The notes under the pieces were generated by a model. That model saw only the letters and a program-made list of their open reading frames with translations, had not been told where the DNA came from and did no database searches. From NCBI GenBank assembly GCA_041753075.1, contig JBGSVE010000065.1, positions 1-64,000 of the forward strand: a stretch of 64,000 nt of DNA. Reading direction: 5' to 3'. The first letter of the stretch is position 1. Every line of letters starts with the position of its first letter. This stretch comes from UBA6163 sp041753075. Lineage in GTDB: Bacteria > Planctomycetota > Planctomycetia > Pirellulales > Pirellulaceae. A program made the position numbers and the translations under genes. Of this stretch, positions 35,922 to 44,107 are shown piece after piece.

Positions 35922-36005
35922 ATGTTGCAGAGGATTTGAATTTGCAACCAACAAACGGAGCGGCGCGAAGGTCCACTGCGCGTCTCTTCGTGAAGCGGCC
36001 ATCAA

Positions 36006-36048
36006 GGGTCGGACGCGAGTGAGCCTCCGGTGTTCCCGCGTTCGACCC
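36006..36048 (+). promoter_or_regulatory. Intercistronic hairpin between nrtA and nrtB
   Basis: GGGTCGGACGCG (36006-36017) pairs with CGCGTTCGACCC (36037-36048); the only imperfection is a G-T wobble. The loop is 19 bases, and outer CGGCC/GGCCG sequences can extend the stem past a bulge. No T-run follows, so it is not a classic terminator. It may stabilise the nrtA mRNA or reduce readthrough into nrtB, giving the excess of binding protein usual for ABC importers. The nrtA-nrtB gap is about 220 bases. Confidence 0.6.
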
Positions 36049-36141
36049 GGCCGTGGATTGTCCGCCTCGTGAGTTGTGTTGAGGGTCAGTGGTTTTGAAA
36101 GTTTTGTTGATCGAAATGATACGTAGTGAAAAGGTTTGACA

Positions 36142-37257
36142 ATGAATTGGCGCGGAACGGCTTTGAGATTTTGCCAAGTAACTGGGCTTCCAATTCTAGA
36201 ACCGTTTGTACGGCTGGCTGCGGGCGAAGACCCAAAAGAGCAGTTCCAGAATATTTTCAAGTTCATCGTGGTCCCGATTATCGCCACACTGTTCTTTATT
36301 GGCTTCTGGTCGCTGGCGGCATCGAAGATCAAGACCGACAGCGCCGAATTGCCCAGCCCATCGTCAACGTGGGCTGCCGCCAAAGAACTTTGGAACTCAC
36401 ATCGTGAGCAGAAAATTGCCGATGCCGTCGCGATCGTTGCTGAACGTGCCAAGGCTGGCGAATACATGAAACAAGCCAAGGCTGCTGAGAAGCAAGCTGC
36501 GTCAGCCTCGGGCGACCAGAAAACAACGCTACTCGCCAATGCCGATGTCTACAAGAAAAAGGCACTCCAGGCGGCCAACTTTGTGCCCACTTCGGCTCCT
36601 ACCTTTGTTGATCAAACCATCCAAAGCGTATTCACGGTTTTTGTTGGCTTTTTCATCGGGACACTTGTTGCTGTACCGTTGGGAATCCTCTGCGGAATGT
36701 CGCCGATTTTTAATGCGGCGATGAATCCAATTATTCAGCTTTTTAAACCGGTCAGTCCACTGGCGTGGTTGCCGATCGCATCGATCGTAATCATTTGGTG
36801 GTACAGCGGAGCCAATCGAGAGAGCGCGATGTTTTCTCGAGCGTTTTTGATCTCGGCCACGACGGTGAGTCTGTGCTCGCTTTGGCCAACGCTTGTCAAC
36901 ACCGCTCTGGGCGTTGCCACCGTCAACAAAGATTACTTGAACGTTGCCAAAGTGCTCAAGCTCTCTTGGTGGCAGACGCTTTGCAAGATCATTTTTCCAG
37001 CATCCTTGCCGCTAATGTTCGCGGGTTTAAGGATCAGTCTCGGTGTCGGATGGATGGTGCTAATTGCCGCCGACATGTTGGCTCAGAACCCTGGCTTGGG
37101 AAAATTTGTTTGGGATATGTTCCAAAACGGCAGTAGTAGTACCTACGCCAAAATTGCGGTGGCTGTGCTTGTTATTGGATTTGTTGGGCTGATCCTCGAT
37201 CGGATCATGGTTTTCCTTCGCAACCTAGTTAGCTTTGGCAACCCCGCGGCAGGCTGA
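36142..37257 (+). CDS. nrtB: Nitrate ABC transporter permease with periplasmic helical insert
   Basis: A 371-residue permease of the NrtB/SsuC type. After helix 1 (about 42-60) comes a Lys/Ala/Glu-rich segment (about 80-148, for example ERAKAGEYMKQAKAAEKQAA) that looks like a coiled coil on the periplasmic side and is longer than in cyanobacterial NrtB. The conserved transporter core follows: SVFTVFVGFFIGTLVAVPLG, KPVSPLAWLPIASIVI, the ATPase-coupling EAA-type loop around VAKVLKLSWWQTLCKIIFPA, and LGVGWMVLIAADMLAQNPGL. The ATG at 36142 was used; a TTG six bases upstream is in frame. Confidence 0.93.
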   Translation: MNWRGTALRFCQVTGLPILEPFVRLAAGEDPKEQFQNIFKFIVVPIIATLFFIGFWSLAASKIKTDSAELPSPSSTWAAAKELWNSHREQKIADAVAIVAERAKAGEYMKQAKAAEKQAASASGDQKTTLLANADVYKKKALQAANFVPTSAPTFVDQTIQSVFTVFVGFFIGTLVAVPLGILCGMSPIFNAAMNPIIQLFKPVSPLAWLPIASIVIIWWYSGANRESAMFSRAFLISATTVSLCSLWPTLVNTALGVATVNKDYLNVAKVLKLSWWQTLCKIIFPASLPLMFAGLRISLGVGWMVLIAADMLAQNPGLGKFVWDMFQNGSSSTYAKIAVAVLVIGFVGLILDRIMVFLRNLVSFGNPAAG

Positions 37258-37294
37258 TTTTCGCAACCGTTTCCATTTAAAACCAATAAGATTT

Positions 37295-38284
37295 ATGACT
37301 AACTCTGGCCAAGTATTGGATGACGTGATGACGACTGAGCAAGAGTCGCTCACGCAGTCGACTGCGAAACGAGCGCCTCGCAAAGCGGCACCACGGCCAC
37401 TACTTGAGCTGCGCGGCGTCAGCAAGACTTATGGGTCGGGTGTTACGGCCAACCGTGTGTTATCGAAAATCAGTCTGAATGTTCGTGAGGGTGAGTTTCT
37501 TGCTATCTGCGGATTCTCGGGCAGCGGCAAGACAACGCTGACCCAGCTAATCGCGGGTTTGATCAAGCCTGATTGCGGCGAAATTTTAATGGAAGGCAAC
37601 CCGATCACGGGTCCAGGTCCCGATCGCGGGTTGGTGTTCCAGAATTATTCGCTGCTGCCTTGGTTAACAGTTCGCGGCAACATTGCGCTATCGGTTGACC
37701 GAGTCTTTAGCAACTGGAAACGAGGCGAGCGGCGTGACCATGTCGAAAAATTTATCGAAATGGTGGGTTTGTCTCACGCGGCGCATCGTCGTCCTCACGA
37801 GTTGTCCGGTGGCATGAGGCAACGAACGTCGCTTGCCCGGACCCTCGCAATGAAGCCCAAGGTTCTATTATTGGACGAGCCTTTATCCGCGCTCGATGCA
37901 CTGACTCGCGCGACACTTCAAGAAGAGATTCTCCGCATTTGGGAAGAAGAACGTCAAACTTGTGTAATGATCACTAACGACGTAGACGAAGCCATTTTGG
38001 TTGCGGACCGCATCATTCCATTGAACCCGGGGCCCGGAGCATCACTGGGGCCAACATTTGCCGTTGATTTGAATCGTCCCCGAATCAAGACAGAATTGAA
38101 TCACGATCCGGATTTTAAGAACTTGCGAAACGCGGTGACAAATTATTTGGTCGCCGTGCGTCAGCAGGCTCGGCTTAAGGAAGCAAGCAATTCCACGGCC
38201 CCACCGATCGAGCTGCCCGATGTGCAGCCCAAGGATTTCTCGCTCCCTACGCGTTCGATCCAGAACTCTCCGATTACCTCCTAA
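37295..38284 (+). CDS. nrtC: Nitrate ABC transporter ATPase, first copy
   Basis: A 329-residue ABC ATPase. Walker A is GFSGSGKT (73-80), the signature is LSGGMRQRTSLAR, and Walker B is VLLLDEPLSALDALT; the switch position reads MITNDVDEA with Asn in place of the usual His (ITNDV rather than VTHDV). An approximately 35-residue basic N-terminal extension and a C-terminal tail ending QNSPITS flank the core. Unlike cyanobacterial NrtC it lacks the NrtA-like C-terminal domain. It lies 37 bp after nrtB and 10 bp before the second ATPase. Confidence 0.92.
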   Translation: MTNSGQVLDDVMTTEQESLTQSTAKRAPRKAAPRPLLELRGVSKTYGSGVTANRVLSKISLNVREGEFLAICGFSGSGKTTLTQLIAGLIKPDCGEILMEGNPITGPGPDRGLVFQNYSLLPWLTVRGNIALSVDRVFSNWKRGERRDHVEKFIEMVGLSHAAHRRPHELSGGMRQRTSLARTLAMKPKVLLLDEPLSALDALTRATLQEEILRIWEEERQTCVMITNDVDEAILVADRIIPLNPGPGASLGPTFAVDLNRPRIKTELNHDPDFKNLRNAVTNYLVAVRQQARLKEASNSTAPPIELPDVQPKDFSLPTRSIQNSPITS

Positions 38285-38294
38285 GAATTGAATC

Positions 38295-39173
38295 ATGCGC
38301 GGTTACGTTGAAATGTTTCGGCTCGGAAAGACTTATGACACGCCCAATGGGCCGGCTGTCATTGTCGAAGAGTTCGATCTCAATATGCAAAAGGGCGAGT
38401 ATGTGTGTTTGCTAGGCCATTCCGGTTGTGGCAAAAGCACCGTCCTTACAATGGTGGCGGGACTTAATTCGATTTCTCATGGTGGCGTCGCCGTCGCCGG
38501 GAAGGAAATCAGCGGACCGGGGCCGGATCGCGGTATGGTTTTTCAGTCCCCCTGTCTCATGCCGTGGATGACTGCCTTCGAAAACGTATTGCTCGGAGTA
38601 AACCAAGTTTATCCACATGCCACCAAACGTGAGCGACATGACATCGTTGCTTATTATCTCACCCTTGTCGGTTTGGGATCCAGCCTGCACGCACGCGCAT
38701 GCGATCTTAGTCAGGGCATGCAGCAGCGAGTTGGTATTGCTCGCGCTTTTGCACTCAAGCCAAAAATGCTGTTGCTCGACGAACCGTTTGGGATGCTGGA
38801 TTCGCTTACCAAAATGGAACTACAAGAAATCTTGCTCGACATTCTGATTCGCGACAAAGTAACAACCTTGATGGTCACTCACGATGTCGATGAAGCACTT
38901 TTTATGAGTGACCGGATTGTGATGATGACCAATGGTCCACGAGCGCGTGTGGGAATGGTCCTGCAAGTTCCTTTTGAGCGACCGCGCGTTCGGGCCGAGG
39001 TTCTGGAGCACGCCGAGTACTACGAATATCGCGAGAAGATGATCCGTTTTTTAGAGGAACAAGATCACAAAAAGCAAGCCGCCCCTAAACCAACGTCAAA
39101 TGCCGCTAGTCCAGGTTTGGGTGTTGTAGCGGTCACGGCCAGCAAAGACACCGCGACGCCACTGGCGTCATAA
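38295..39173 (+). CDS. nrtD: Nitrate ABC transporter ATPase, second copy
   Basis: A 292-residue ABC ATPase closely similar to its neighbour. Walker A is GHSGCGKST (41-49), the signature LSQGMQQRVGIAR, Walker B MLLLDEPFGMLDSLT, and the switch histidine is intact in MVTHDVDEA. Together with nrtC it probably forms a heterodimer with one complete and one altered switch site. The C-terminal 40 residues are low-complexity. It sits 10 bp after nrtC and 11 bp before the GAF-repeat gene. Confidence 0.93.
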   Translation: MRGYVEMFRLGKTYDTPNGPAVIVEEFDLNMQKGEYVCLLGHSGCGKSTVLTMVAGLNSISHGGVAVAGKEISGPGPDRGMVFQSPCLMPWMTAFENVLLGVNQVYPHATKRERHDIVAYYLTLVGLGSSLHARACDLSQGMQQRVGIARAFALKPKMLLLDEPFGMLDSLTKMELQEILLDILIRDKVTTLMVTHDVDEALFMSDRIVMMTNGPRARVGMVLQVPFERPRVRAEVLEHAEYYEYREKMIRFLEEQDHKKQAAPKPTSNAASPGLGVVAVTASKDTATPLAS

Positions 39174-39184
39174 GGAAATAACTA

Positions 39185-40081
39185 ATGACGGCGACGAATG
39201 AAATGACGCAGGACGATCCAACCACCATGACGCAGCCGGCGTTCTTACGAGGATTTGAAGTCTACGACGTCGACCAATCGGGCACGGCGATCGCGGTCAC
39301 CGATTGTGCAGAATTTAGTTCAATTGCGCAGGCAATTGGGCATAGCGGGCAACCAATCATCGTTACCGAACGAGATCAATTGCCGTTCGATGTGTCGGCA
39401 GCATTAGCTTTTCCAATCTATCGCGATGGAAAGGTCGTCTCAATCGTCGTATTGATTGCTTCATCAAGTCCCGATGCGGTCGGAGTTTTTGAGGTGTGGG
39501 AACCCGTCGGTTTCTATGACGATGTCAAATTACTCAAGGGTTATTACTCGAAACTCGACCGCTTCCAAAACGTAAGTACTTTCGTACGGTTTGAGAAAGG
39601 CATTGGGCTTCCTGGACAAGTTTGGCATCGGCACCGCGCCGTAATTCATACTGATCTTCCACACCATCCAGGTTTTCTGCGTGCCGCAGGGGCTTCAGCC
39701 GGTGCGCTAGCGGTTGGTATTGGCATTCCCGTCTTCGATGATGATTTTGTCGCATCGATTGTATTATTGAGTGCGGAGAAGTCACCCATGGCAAGGGCTT
39801 TTGAAGTCTGGCTGCCGGACGATGATGCCTTCAAATTGTTAGAAGGTTTTTACGCCAACGTGGGTAGCGAAGTCGCTCTTGCGCCCGGTGCAACACTTCG
39901 CCATGGCGAAGGACTAGCTGGTTTGGCTGCCACGCACGGCGGTGCTTGTGTGTCGTCCGATGTGAGTGTTTGCCTGGCCGGTCGCAGCGTACCGGCTGTC
40001 GACGGGGCGGTCCATAGCGGTTTGGCGATTCCGTATTTCGATGGTTCGACGTTGACCTCAATTGTTGTTTTGTTGTTCTAA
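39185..40081 (+). CDS. Triple GAF-like repeat protein in the nitrate operon
   Basis: A 298-residue soluble protein built from three successive GAF-like modules. Each starts with FEVY/FEVW (24-27, 102-105, 206-209) and ends with a SIV(V/L)L strand (86-90, 191-195, 292-296). Modules 2 and 3 contain a GLPGQVWHRHRAVIHTDLPH or GLAGLAATHGG core typical of GAF domains; module 1 is shortened. There is no output domain, signal peptide or membrane segment. GAF and related NIT domains bind small ligands, so it may sense nitrate, nitrite or a cofactor for the surrounding transporter and reductases (inference). Spacings of 11 and 18 bp place it firmly in the operon. Confidence 0.75.
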   Translation: MTATNEMTQDDPTTMTQPAFLRGFEVYDVDQSGTAIAVTDCAEFSSIAQAIGHSGQPIIVTERDQLPFDVSAALAFPIYRDGKVVSIVVLIASSSPDAVGVFEVWEPVGFYDDVKLLKGYYSKLDRFQNVSTFVRFEKGIGLPGQVWHRHRAVIHTDLPHHPGFLRAAGASAGALAVGIGIPVFDDDFVASIVLLSAEKSPMARAFEVWLPDDDAFKLLEGFYANVGSEVALAPGATLRHGEGLAGLAATHGGACVSSDVSVCLAGRSVPAVDGAVHSGLAIPYFDGSTLTSIVVLLF

Positions 40082-40099
40082 AGCCTAACGTGAGATCCC

Positions 40100-41785
40100 G
40101 TGTCTACCGCACTTCCAACATTGCCAACTGACGGTGACTTTATCACCGCTCTGCTTCTTGAGCAGCAATCGTTGTCAGCGGTTGGCCAGTTTGTTGCCTT
40201 TCACGACGATATTGACAGTGTTTCTCATACCCAAGCCAAGTATTACAAACGCTTGCTTCCGGCCACAGCTCCGCGTCCTGGGCATCAGTTCGCGTTCGAG
40301 GTGGATCTCGATCGCTGCAGCGGATGCAAGGCTTGCGTTGTCGCGTGTCACACGATGAATGGGCTGGAAGACGGTGAGGCATGGCGTCGCGTCGGAACGA
40401 CAATGACGCTCGAACCGACGGGTCGAATTCAGCACGTCACCACCGCATGTCATCACTGCGAAGAGCCCGGTTGCTTGCTCGGTTGTCCGGTCAAGGCATA
40501 CGACAAAGACCCCGTGACTGGCATCGTTCGCCACCTCGATGACCAATGCATCGGCTGCAAGTATTGCACGATGATGTGTCCGTACGAGGTTCCTCAGTAT
40601 AGTGATCGTTTGGGTATCGTGCGAAAGTGCGACATGTGTCACCAACGTTTGGCCGTCGGCGAGGCACCGGCGTGTGTTCAGGGTTGTCCCAACGAAGCGA
40701 TTTCGATTCGTGAAGTTGAAGTCGGCGAATTACACGACAACGACTTTTCGCGGATCGCACCCGAGGCTCCTTTGTCCTCGATTACCAAGCCGACCACGCG
40801 CTACCAGTCAGCGAACTTGGCGACTTACCAGCAGTCGATGCCCCAGGATCACGCACTCGATCATGTCGCCGAAAGCCACTGGCCGTTGGCATTGATGCTC
40901 GTCGCGACGCAGGCCAGCGTAGGATTGATTATTGCGGAACGACTATTTGCTCTTGCCGGGGAGATATTGGCGGACTACTCAATTTTGACAACCAAGCTTG
41001 CCGTAATGATTGCTTTTTTGATCGCGAATGCCGGTCTTGGCATCGCACCATTGCACCTTGGCCAACCGCTTCGGGCGTGGCGAGTATTTTTGGGGCTGAG
41101 AACCAGTTGGCTGTCACGCGAGGCGGTTGTTCTTGGTCAATACGTCGGGCTGTTGGTTGCCGCAGGAATGTTGCTTTGGTTACCGCACATCATACCCTGT
41201 TTGCCATCGTCTGTGCAAAGTTTGATCCCAACGATTCCCGGTTGGGTTGCCAAGGCAGCGTTGGGGTTGGCATTATTGGTTGGCATCGCGGGACTTTACA
41301 GCAGCGCCATGATTTACGTGGCGACACGCAGGCAACTATGGCGATTTGGCCGCACGATGCCGCGATTCTTCGGAACTGCAGCCGTGCTTGGTCCCGCCTG
41401 CTTTGTCCCGATTGCCGCCTTCGCTCATACCAACGCTGCCGCGACGGTTGTTGTAATCGCCATCGTCATGATTGCCTCCCTTGCCAAGCTATGTTTCGAG
41501 ATCAAGTTGGTGTTCAGCAAGCATCCGCACAAGACTTATGACCATCGCAGTCAACGGCTTGCGCTGCGCGACATGCTACCGCTAACCACGGCAAGGTTTG
41601 GTGTCGGGATCGCCGCAATGGCGCTGTTGGTCGTCGCGGCAGCATCGATAGTCGCCGGTTACTCGTTGGTCACAATCGGCGTCGCGACGGCAGCGGCTCT
41701 ACTATTGACCGCGGGCGAATTGATGGAGCGACTTCTTTACTTTACGACGGTTGTTTACGACCGAATGCCGGGAACGATTCGATGA
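40100..41785 (+). CDS. Fused DmsB-DmsC-type iron-sulfur and membrane-anchor protein
   Basis: A 561-residue fusion. Residues 65-200 are a four-cluster ferredoxin domain of the DmsB/NrfC type with all sixteen cysteines: 73/76/79/83, 117/120/125/129, 150/153/156/160 and 177/180/192/196. Residues about 260-561 carry eight or nine hydrophobic helices similar to DmsC, the quinol-oxidising anchor. An N-terminal 60-residue extension has no signal peptide. In DMSO reductases these are separate subunits that carry electrons from menaquinol to a molybdoenzyme; here the next gene, overlapping by 4 bp, is nitrate reductase. It therefore probably feeds quinol electrons to cytoplasmic nitrate reduction. The start is GTG at 40100. 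Confidence 0.9.
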   Translation: MSTALPTLPTDGDFITALLLEQQSLSAVGQFVAFHDDIDSVSHTQAKYYKRLLPATAPRPGHQFAFEVDLDRCSGCKACVVACHTMNGLEDGEAWRRVGTTMTLEPTGRIQHVTTACHHCEEPGCLLGCPVKAYDKDPVTGIVRHLDDQCIGCKYCTMMCPYEVPQYSDRLGIVRKCDMCHQRLAVGEAPACVQGCPNEAISIREVEVGELHDNDFSRIAPEAPLSSITKPTTRYQSANLATYQQSMPQDHALDHVAESHWPLALMLVATQASVGLIIAERLFALAGEILADYSILTTKLAVMIAFLIANAGLGIAPLHLGQPLRAWRVFLGLRTSWLSREAVVLGQYVGLLVAAGMLLWLPHIIPCLPSSVQSLIPTIPGWVAKAALGLALLVGIAGLYSSAMIYVATRRQLWRFGRTMPRFFGTAAVLGPACFVPIAAFAHTNAAATVVVIAIVMIASLAKLCFEIKLVFSKHPHKTYDHRSQRLALRDMLPLTTARFGVGIAAMALLVVAAASIVAGYSLVTIGVATAAALLLTAGELMERLLYFTTVVYDRMPGTIR

Positions 41786-44106
41786 GTATTGCCGAACGCA
41801 CAGCAGAGCGACAAATCACCACTGATCCTCGTTCATTGACATCCGGCGACCAACCGGTATCAAGAATGCAGTTGCCAAACTTGATCCAGGCCCGCACTGG
41901 CGAGATGACTCGCGAGTTGTTGCTGCGTCCCGGCGACCATGGGCTAGGGATGACGCACACCTCATTGATTGGCAACGCCACCACGATTTCAGTTTGTGGG
42001 TACTGCAGCACCGGATGCGGCCTTCGTATCCATTTGCGAGATGGCGAAGCAATTGGTCTGACGCCCGAAACCAGCTATCCAGTCAACATTGGAATGGCAT
42101 GTCCCAAAGGTTGGGAAGCGCTCCGCGTTTTGGAATCGGCCGATCGGGCGACACATCCGCTGGTTCGCGACAAAGACGGAAAGCTCGGTCGGGTCTCGTG
42201 GGATTCGGCGATTGACACGTTTGTGTCGCGTTTTAAATCAATTCAAGAAACGCATGGGGCCGAATCGATTGCGTTTATCAGCACGGGGCAGATCCCTTGC
42301 GAAGAGATGGCGTTGTTGGGTGCGTTGGCGAAGTTCGGTATGGGTATGATTCACGGTGACGGCAATACGAGGCAATGTATGGCCACGGCAGTGACGGCAT
42401 ACAAAGAGTCGTTTGGCTTTGATGCGCCGCCGTTTTCTTATGATGACTTCGAGACCTCAGATTGTCTCGTTTTTGTCGGCTCAAATGTCTGTATCGGTCA
42501 CCCGATTATGTGGGAACGAGTGCTGCGAAATCCCAACCGGCCCGAAATCATTGTGCTCGATCCGCGGCGAACCGAGACCGCGATGGCGGCCACCCAGCAT
42601 CTGCAACTCAACCCCAAGTCAGACCTGATTCTCCTCTATGGCATCACGCGCGAGTTGATTGCTGGTGGTCATGTCGATCACGATTTTGTTCGCAAGCACA
42701 CCGTTGGCTATGATGATCTGGCGGTCCATGTCGATGCGTTCACACTCGATTACGTTGCCGCCGAAACAGGCATCTCAACTGCGGCGATCCAGCGCGCGGC
42801 ACATACCATTGGAACACGTGATCGTGTTTCATTGTGGTGGACGATGGGCATCAATCAAAGCTACGAAGGCACTCGCGCCGCCCAGGCCATCATCAACATC
42901 TCGCTGCTGACCGGAAATATCGGACGGCCTGGAACTGGCGCTAATAGTATTACAGGCCAATGCAACGCCATGGGCTCGCGACTTTGGAGCAGCACCACAA
43001 ATCTGTTCGGCCATCATCGCTTTGAATCGTCCGAGCATCGCCAGAAGATTGCCGAAGCGCTGAACATCGACGCCAGTTGCATCCCCGATCGCGGAAGTTG
43101 GTCTTATGACGAAATCATGGCGGGAATTGGTCGCGGTGATATTCGGGGATTATGGGTCGTCGCAACCAATCCATCGCATAGCTGGATCGACCAGGGGAAC
43201 GCCAAGGAATTGCTGGACAAACTTGATTTCTTGGTCGTCCAGGACATGTATCACACAACCGAAACAGCGCAACAAGCCGACCTCATTCTCCCTGCTGCGG
43301 GCTGGGGAGAAAAAACGGGCACGTTCATCAATAGTGAGCGTCGCTATGGCCTGTTAAAGAAAGTTGCCAAGGCGCCGGGCGAAGCACTCGCCGATTTCTC
43401 GATCTTTCGCGCCGTGGCTCATGCTTGGGGCGTCGGTGAAATGTTTCAAGAATGGGATTCACCCGAAGCCGCGTTCCGCATCATGCAGCGCGCCAGTCGT
43501 GATCAACCCTGTGACATCAGCGGCATTCAAGGATATAAGCAAATTGATGAGTGTGGCGGAATTCAGTGGCCTTGGACGGCGCAAGTTGCAGCCAGCGGTG
43601 AGGCTCCCGAGACCCATCGCCGGTTGTTCGAAGATGGCCGATTTTTCCACGAAGATGGTAAGGCGAGATTAATCGTCGATACGCCTCAGCCGATCCCCGA
43701 ACCGGTTGACGACGAATTCCCGTTCATGTTGCTGACCGGTCGTGGCACGGTTAGCCAATGGCATACGCAAACGAGAACCTCGAAAAGTCCGGTATTAAGA
43801 AAATTATATCCAAGCGAACCCTATATCGAGCTCAATCCCCAGGATGCTCAATTGATCGCTGTCGAGCATGGTGACATCGTGTCGGTTCGATCACGCCGCG
43901 ACCACATTCGTCTTAAAGTTTGCATTACGTCAACCGTCGCCCAAGGCCAAGCTTTTATACCCATGCACTATGAGATTACAAACCACTTAACGTTGTCGCA
44001 TTTCGATCCCTATAGTCGCCAACCGAGCTACAAAGATTGCGCCGTCCAAATTACCGCAATTGTGCCATCGCGACTTGACACCATTCTTGGCAGCGTGGGG
44101 GTTTGA
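41782..44106 (+). CDS. nasA: Molybdopterin nitrate reductase, assimilatory type
   Basis: A 774-residue molybdopterin oxidoreductase of the NasA/NarB/NapA group. The N-terminal [4Fe-4S] site is Cys72, 75, 79 and 107 (CGYCSTGC...MACPKG). The Mo-bis-MGD core includes GDGNTRQCMATAVTAYKESF (the Cys is the likely Mo ligand), GSNVCIGHPIMWERVL, NITGNIGRPGTGANSITGQC-type motifs and a C-terminal MopB domain with LLTGRGTVSQWHTQTRT. There is no twin-arginine signal, so it is cytoplasmic, as expected for assimilation. A 60-residue extension before the cluster is unusual. The ATG overlaps the stop of the DmsBC-like gene by 4 bp, implying a complex. Confidence 0.93.
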   Translation: MSIAERTAERQITTDPRSLTSGDQPVSRMQLPNLIQARTGEMTRELLLRPGDHGLGMTHTSLIGNATTISVCGYCSTGCGLRIHLRDGEAIGLTPETSYPVNIGMACPKGWEALRVLESADRATHPLVRDKDGKLGRVSWDSAIDTFVSRFKSIQETHGAESIAFISTGQIPCEEMALLGALAKFGMGMIHGDGNTRQCMATAVTAYKESFGFDAPPFSYDDFETSDCLVFVGSNVCIGHPIMWERVLRNPNRPEIIVLDPRRTETAMAATQHLQLNPKSDLILLYGITRELIAGGHVDHDFVRKHTVGYDDLAVHVDAFTLDYVAAETGISTAAIQRAAHTIGTRDRVSLWWTMGINQSYEGTRAAQAIINISLLTGNIGRPGTGANSITGQCNAMGSRLWSSTTNLFGHHRFESSEHRQKIAEALNIDASCIPDRGSWSYDEIMAGIGRGDIRGLWVVATNPSHSWIDQGNAKELLDKLDFLVVQDMYHTTETAQQADLILPAAGWGEKTGTFINSERRYGLLKKVAKAPGEALADFSIFRAVAHAWGVGEMFQEWDSPEAAFRIMQRASRDQPCDISGIQGYKQIDECGGIQWPWTAQVAASGEAPETHRRLFEDGRFFHEDGKARLIVDTPQPIPEPVDDEFPFMLLTGRGTVSQWHTQTRTSKSPVLRKLYPSEPYIELNPQDAQLIAVEHGDIVSVRSRRDHIRLKVCITSTVAQGQAFIPMHYEITNHLTLSHFDPYSRQPSYKDCAVQITAIVPSRLDTILGSVGV

Positions 44107-44107
44107 A

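Noticed and set aside
35487..36539. A 350-codon minus-strand frame over the nrtA end and nrtB start
   Set aside because: It runs through two well-identified transporter genes and the hairpin between them, with no domain of its own.
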